Positions 59,001-64,000 of a stretch of DNA of 64,000 bases are shown piece after piece. Position numbers and translations under genes: made by a program. Under the pieces are notes generated by a model, which saw only the letters and a list, made by a program, of their open reading frames with translations, made no database searches and was not told the DNA's origin. How positions within the stretch are numbered: position 1 is the stretch's first letter; each line of letters opens with the position of its first letter. This DNA comes from Capitulum mitella (Eukaryota > Arthropoda > Thecostraca > Pollicipedomorpha > Pollicipedidae): NCBI GenBank assembly GCA_030062745.1, contig CP099846.1, positions 6,445,432 through 6,509,431 of the forward strand, in the 5' to 3' direction.

Positions 59001-62000
59001 GTCGACGGCCGCCGCTGCCGGGTGTGCCGGGTCATCTCTGGCAGCTGGCGGGGGCTGCTGCTGGCCGCCGCTGCCGGGTGTGTCGGGTCATCTCTGGCAG
59101 TTCTGGCGGGGGCTGCTGTGGCCGCCTCTGCCGGGTGTGCCGGGTCATCTCTGGCAGCTGGCGGGGGCTGCTGTGGCCGCGCAGATCCGGCAGTCCCGGC
59201 CTGCGCCGCGAGGCCGAACGGTAGCCGCCAGTCTGGTGCCGTCTTGAATCCATCCGGCCCGCAGATGGACGCTGTCCGTTGGCGCCCGTCGTGGTCCGAG
59301 GGGTTCGGCGAGGTCCGGCACCCACTGCTGAACGACGGCAGGCCGGAGCCGTGGTTGCCTCCACCTCCCCCCCCCCCCGAGTCGCCGCTGGGTCGGGGTC
59401 GATGTTTCCGGCCCGCATGCTGGCGGCGATACCGGTCCGTCGTCTGTCGTCCTGCCCGCCGACGCCGGCTCGGCTCGGCGGTCGGCTCAGTAAAAACGCC
59501 GTCCGTCGCCGATCGTACCGCGCCAGGCGGCTGCCAGGCCGGCTTTGTTCAGTTGGGCATTGTCCCAGATAGTGACGAGAGGCTGTTGTCTCTTCCGGGC
59601 TTTCGGCAATCCGACCTGATCGGTTGTGGCAACGTTCGCGGCGGGACTGTTTGTCCGCGCGTTGTTGTTTATTTTTCGAAGCATATGTTTATCACGTTAA
59701 TCCATGCGCGGTCATTTTCCGTGCGGAGATTAATTTGCGATGAGTGTATGTTCTCCGTCAGTTTCTGCCACTGATCTTGCAGGAAATTGAGTCATTCATC
59801 ACCTCAGACGATAAGCCATCGTCGTCCCATCATCCGACCATTTTCTGCCTGACGATGTTTTAAAATTCCACCGAGACGATCCGCCACTCGCGATACAGAT
59901 CTCCGGAGGGGCGGACCCTTTCACCGAGCTCTCCGGGGCGTTTCGATTCGCTCCTGGTGCCGGCCGGGCGGCGGCTGGGCGGTGCGGGCGGCGCGGGCGG
60001 TCTCCGCCGCCGGCGGGCCGGCCGGGCGCCCGTTACCCGGCGTCCGACCGCCGGGGAACAGATGGCCGGGTCGGCCCGCAGCGGCGGCTCTCAGCGGGCC
60101 CGTGCCGGCCGGACAGAGAGCGGCCGAGCGGGCCGCAGAAGACCGCGCCCGCACGCGGACTGGTGCCATATGTACTGATGCATGCTGCCTTGTTGGTGTT
60201 TGGGTGTAGAGGGAGGACGCGCACAGGACCGACTGTTGGGAAGCGTATTGACAGCCTGTGGGTCCGGTTTTCTCTGACGGTAATATGTTCTTTTTTGCCG
60301 GCTGTCGTAACACGTAAAAAGGAAGTTTGATCGTCGCGGCGATTAGTTTGGGGTAGCCAGTTACACGGGTGTTTAATTGCTCACCAGGAGGCAGTGTGCT
60401 CTGCTCCAAGTTTTTGTTTGTGTTTGTGTTTGTTTGTTTTTTGTTTGTTTGCAAGACGTCAGGATCGCAGACCTCCTTCAGTGAGTTAATCTTCGGCAGT
60501 CGATGTCGACGGCTAATCGATTAAAGAACAAAGAAAGCGGCCGATCTTGCACCTTTTCTAGGTAGGAACCACGCTGTCTGAATTGGCCGGGCCGTAAGGC
60601 TCAGACCGGCGTCGGCGCCGGTGCGTTTATCCCGGAACTCGCTGCCGGCCCGGTCATCGTCCAGCGACCGGCCGATCATGGCCGCACGCCGACCAGTCCG
60701 TCCCGGCTGCCGGACCGCGGCGCCTCCCGGCCGGCCTGACGGCGCTGCCGGCCCGGGGCGGCTCCGCCCGTCACGGCGCCCCGTGACGGCCGGAGAGCGC
60801 CGGCCGCGTGATGCGCCGCTCGGTGTCGCTCACAGACGACGGGCCGGGAGTTCCGGTCCGGCGTGCCCGGCCGCTGGAGACTCCACGAGGGCCAACTCCC
60901 CCCTCCCCCGCCCCACCGCCGGGCCCGGGCAGACCGGTCTCGTTCCTCCGGAGAAGGCGACTCTCTCGTTTCGAGAGTGCGTTTATCGGCGCCAGTGCTC
61001 TCCGGAGACACGGCGTGGTTGAGCAATACGCGTTTTTGGTCGGCGAGGAGCGCTAACAAATGCGGGATCTGCTCTTCGATGTGGTAACGCGCTACACAGT
61101 GAAAACGATGGTGGGCTCATTAAGAGGCATGAAAGGCGTTTGTGGGTTGACACACGCCGACATCATAGTTTTGGAGCCCATACGCATTTTCCAGTTCGTC
61201 ATTATGACGTAGTCTCCGAGTTAAAGGAATAATGCAGGCTTTTTAGCAGGCGAATATTTCGCTGCATACTTGTTTAATGCAACTTTCTTGTCTGTTTTGC
61301 CAATCCTGTCTTGGCTTGACTTACAATCTCAATCCACCCATTGTCATACATCTTTATTACGTGCCGCACAAGCTGCGTTGCACGTGTCATGTGTGCGTAA
61401 ATTTAGAGCGATACAGATATTAATGACATTTTCTTACACGTAGCATTTCTTGTCTTGCTCAGCTGAACTCATTCTCATGAGCGTAACCCAATCGTGTGCA
61501 GTTTACCTTTTGACATGCCCCGCGGCTGCAGTTATGAATTAAACTTAACCTTCAACTGGTCTTCATGTATAACGGTCCTAGAGTTAAGGATAGTGAAATA
61601 ATCTTTCCAGGAATAGTTGGTCGTGGCCCTGGTCCTGTCTCGATGACGATGCATCGTATGGCCGCAAGTGGTTTAAGGTCGCACAGTGACCGGCAACAGG
61701 GGTCACTGTCTGCCGCGACGGGCACACGCGGGTCTTTTTCCGACAGATCAGCCCCGTCCCGTCCGTGCCTCACCTGCGGCACCGGGCCGGACGGCGCAAA
61801 AACGACACACCGGCCCTTCCAGCCCAGTGGTCAGCCCGGGCCGCGGCCGCTCAGTAGCTGTCCATAACCCGGCGTGGCCGCAGCGGCCGCCGCCAGAGGC
61901 CGATGACCGCTTGCACGGTGCAGCGAGCGTCCACTCCACGTGCGTGGCGCGGGCCGAGCTGGCCGGACGGGTATTGTGCGGGCCGGGTATTGTGACGGGT

Positions 62001-63407
62001 ATTACGATGTGGCGGGTTGTCGCACCTTTCCTGCTGAGTCGCTGCTCATGTTTTGTGCGGGATGGGTTAGGACGTCTGGGGGCTTCTAATTGATGTCTGA
62101 TATGGAGGAAGTCGTTGGTGGGGTTCCATAACTTTCCCAGACGTTAGCCCGGATATAATGTTTGTGCTGGATCGCGGCGAATAAGGAAGCCTGCATTTTC
62201 TTCACCGTCTCCTCTCGGTACATTGCATTTTTGTCACTGAAACCCGCTGGAATTATTCAGTGTGTTAAGCCGGGCTGGTGTTCCTGTGTGGCGAAGGACG
62301 CCGTACGGATGCGGTGTGTTCTTTGGCGACGCGGGCGATGCCAACAAACGAGCGCTGGTATCAGATCGGCATCTGGTGCCCTGTCCCCTGCACCCGTTCC
62401 ACTTACGCTCCGCGTTTTTTTCATTGTTCCTGGAGCAGTCCTCACAATGCACTCAGACACCTGCGTCACGTTATCAGACATGTATTCTGTCGGAGAACAC
62501 CCGCGTCACGTCAACGTTGTGAGGCATATATTCCGTCGGAGATATGTCACGCTCCGCAGCCGGGTCGTCACGTGACGGCGTCGCGGCCGGCGTGACGGTG
62601 GCGGCGGGCGTCCGGCGGCCGGACACCATTCCGGCCAGAGATCCGGGCCAGTCCGGGGCGGCGCTGCGCCACATCACAGGGGGCCGGGCGGCCCGCTCGC
62701 CGAGTACGTCGTTATCGGTCTCCGCCGCGGCACCGCGTCGGCGCCCAGTGCCCGCCGTCAGTACAATCATCAGGAACAAAACGCGTCGGAGCTGCCGCGA
62801 GCCCGGCCTTTCGCACGCTGACACGACGTTAGTGGGAACATTCAGACGCACACATCGTATAACACAACATCGAATGCATGCCGCCTCATCGCGTTAAGTT
62901 AACACATCCTCGTCATCCCTTCCAACACAATCGCACACATTTGATGTCCATGTATGGCTGTCTGTTGTCTACGGATGAAATCGCTGAGCTCTGTTGCCTT
63001 TTGGACGTCTCCCGTTGCTGCGAGGCGTCCGGGCTGTGGTGCTGCCGGGGCAAGAGCTGACCGCTCGGCCCCTGGAGCTGGCGGCGCGGCGGAGCGCCTT
63101 TTCACCGGCCCCTCACGTGCCGTCCGGCCTCCTACGCCGACCGTCGGCCAGGGCTCACCAGCCGCGCGCTGGCGTCCCCGCAATGTCTGCCGCGGGTCCG
63201 CGGCCCGCCGACACGTGTCGGCGTCCAGGGACCGAGCCGGCGACGCAGTCACGCGCCGCGCGCCGCGCGTGCGAGCACGGCGGCCTCGCGTCCCACGGGT
63301 CGGTCTCGCTGGCTGCCCGGCGGGAGGTTCCTTCACTCTGGCGGCCCTCCGAGGAGCCGCCGCTGACCCGGGCAGCCGGCGGCGCCGCAAGCCGGCCCGG
63401 CCGCCGC
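53022..63407. other. GC-rich stretch without a supported gene (probable RAB3GAP1 intron)
   Basis: Contains a (GCC)9 run at 55541-55569, CpG-dense patches at about 54270-55000, 55270-55800, 57260-58060, 58850-59560 and 60600-60980, and AT-rich gaps between. Long open frames occur on both strands in the GC-rich patches but show no domain, no family match and no coherent splice structure. No downstream RAB3GAP1 exon was recognised. Confidence 0.4.
59007..59180. repeat. Three tandem units of about 58 bp (GGGTCATCTCTGGCAGCTGG)
   Basis: tgccgggtgtgccgggtcat then ctctggcagctggcgggggctgctg occurs three times. It creates an internally repetitive open frame that should not be taken for a protein. Confidence 0.8.
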
Positions 63408-63640
63408 TCAGAGCTGCACCAGGTTGCTGCCGCGCGCCGTGGCGTTGGCCGCCATGTAGATGTCCATGTCGTGGTCGGTCCAGCCGTCGGTGTCGTCGGT
63501 GAACTGGCTGGAGAGCCGCGACGTGCTGCGGTCCCGCGAGGCGGACGGCCGCCGGCTGCGGCGCCGCTCGCCGCCGTACCCGGACGCCAGCGAGGTGCGC
63601 GAGGTGCGCAGCTCTGCGGACAGACGCGGCGCCGTCACTC
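63408..63640 (-). CDS. 3'-terminal exon of an unassigned gene entering from the right
   Basis: The minus-strand frame reads RLSAELRTSRTSLASGYGGE, a Ser/Arg-rich stretch, then SSQFTDDTDGWTDHDMDIYM and ATARGSNLVQL before TGA (63408-63410). Strong G/C third positions and an acidic, aromatic C-terminus look like real coding sequence, probably the cytoplasmic tail of a membrane protein. The exact acceptor is unclear (an AG lies near 63638). The last residues V-Q-L fit a class II PDZ ligand pattern. No family is recognised. Confidence 0.4.
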
Positions 63641-64000
63641 GCATGCCGGCGCGCGGCCAGTGACGGCCCCGTGACGGCGGCGCCCGCGTGACGCGGCCCG
63701 AGCGGCGGCGGCGGCGGCCGTGACGGCCCCGGCCGGCGGCAAACAGACAGACGGCGGCCGCCCGCGCTGCGGCGGCGACAGGAAACGGCATGCGATAGGA
63801 CAGGCTCGCGCGCGCGCGCGGAGGCGAGCGAGAGAACGACGAGGCATACCTACCACCGGTCACCCCGCGCTCTACAGGGGTATGTCATGCTGAGGCGCGC
63901 ACAGGTCACTAAGTAAGGCATCCTGCCACAAGCTGCGCGTCGAGCAGGCCGAACCTAGCAGAGACAGGGCGGCGGGGGTGGGCGCCGTCAGTGCCAGAAC

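Noticed and set aside
58671..59774. 367-codon plus-strand frame
   Set aside because: Driven by GC-rich composition and a 58-bp tandem repeat; no domain and no counterpart splice signals.

Overview
The window is eukaryotic nuclear DNA, most likely from an arthropod and plausibly a crustacean. The evidence is spliced genes with GT-AG introns, an interstitial (TTAGG)n array (the arthropod telomere repeat), tRNA-derived SINE-like copies, a piggyBac-type non-autonomous transposon, and abundant degenerate minisatellites. Coding exons are strongly G/C-biased at third positions while introns swing from AT-rich to very GC-rich. A barnacle-like genome would fit, but that is a guess. There are no operons, rRNA or tRNA genes, CRISPR arrays or phage.

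Four genes can be built exon by exon with matching phases. (1) Minus strand, 16544 to 1759: a small secreted protein of 170 aa with a signal peptide and a CUB-like cysteine pattern, in four exons. Its long first intron holds an AT microsatellite/inverted-repeat cluster, a decayed transposase-like ORF and several minisatellites. (2) Minus strand, 33784 to 28910: a complete five-exon GDAP1 orthologue (319 aa, GST-like, C-terminal membrane anchor), the best-supported gene here. (3) Minus strand, 38655 to 36524: the N- and C-terminal parts of an inosine/uridine-preferring nucleoside hydrolase family gene. The calcium-site motif is altered and the central catalytic exons are not found. (4) Plus strand, 44745 to at least 52748: the first ten coding exons (about 469 residues) of RAB3GAP1, the Rab3 GTPase-activating protein catalytic subunit. 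One exon carries an apparent single-base frameshift in a G run, and the 3' half of the gene lies beyond the window or in an unusually long intron. A fifth gene is suggested by a 3'-terminal exon on the minus strand at 63408.

Between 16.5 and 28.9 kb lies a gene-poor repeat region: minisatellites, a piggyBac-type element with TTAA target sites, a second inverted-repeat-ended element and a tandem array of about 153 bp units. Between 39.7 and 44.7 kb there are more degenerate arrays and the TTAGG tract. From 53 to 63.4 kb the sequence is GC-rich with long but unconvincing ORFs.

The most striking observation is that tandem repeats of 53 to 60 bp abut acceptor sites in at least three introns of two unrelated genes (before RAB3GAP1 exons 8 and 9 and before a nucleoside hydrolase exon). 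Each repeat unit carries a copy of the 3' splice site, and the last unit is the real intron/exon junction. This leaves rows of decoy acceptors just upstream of the true one.
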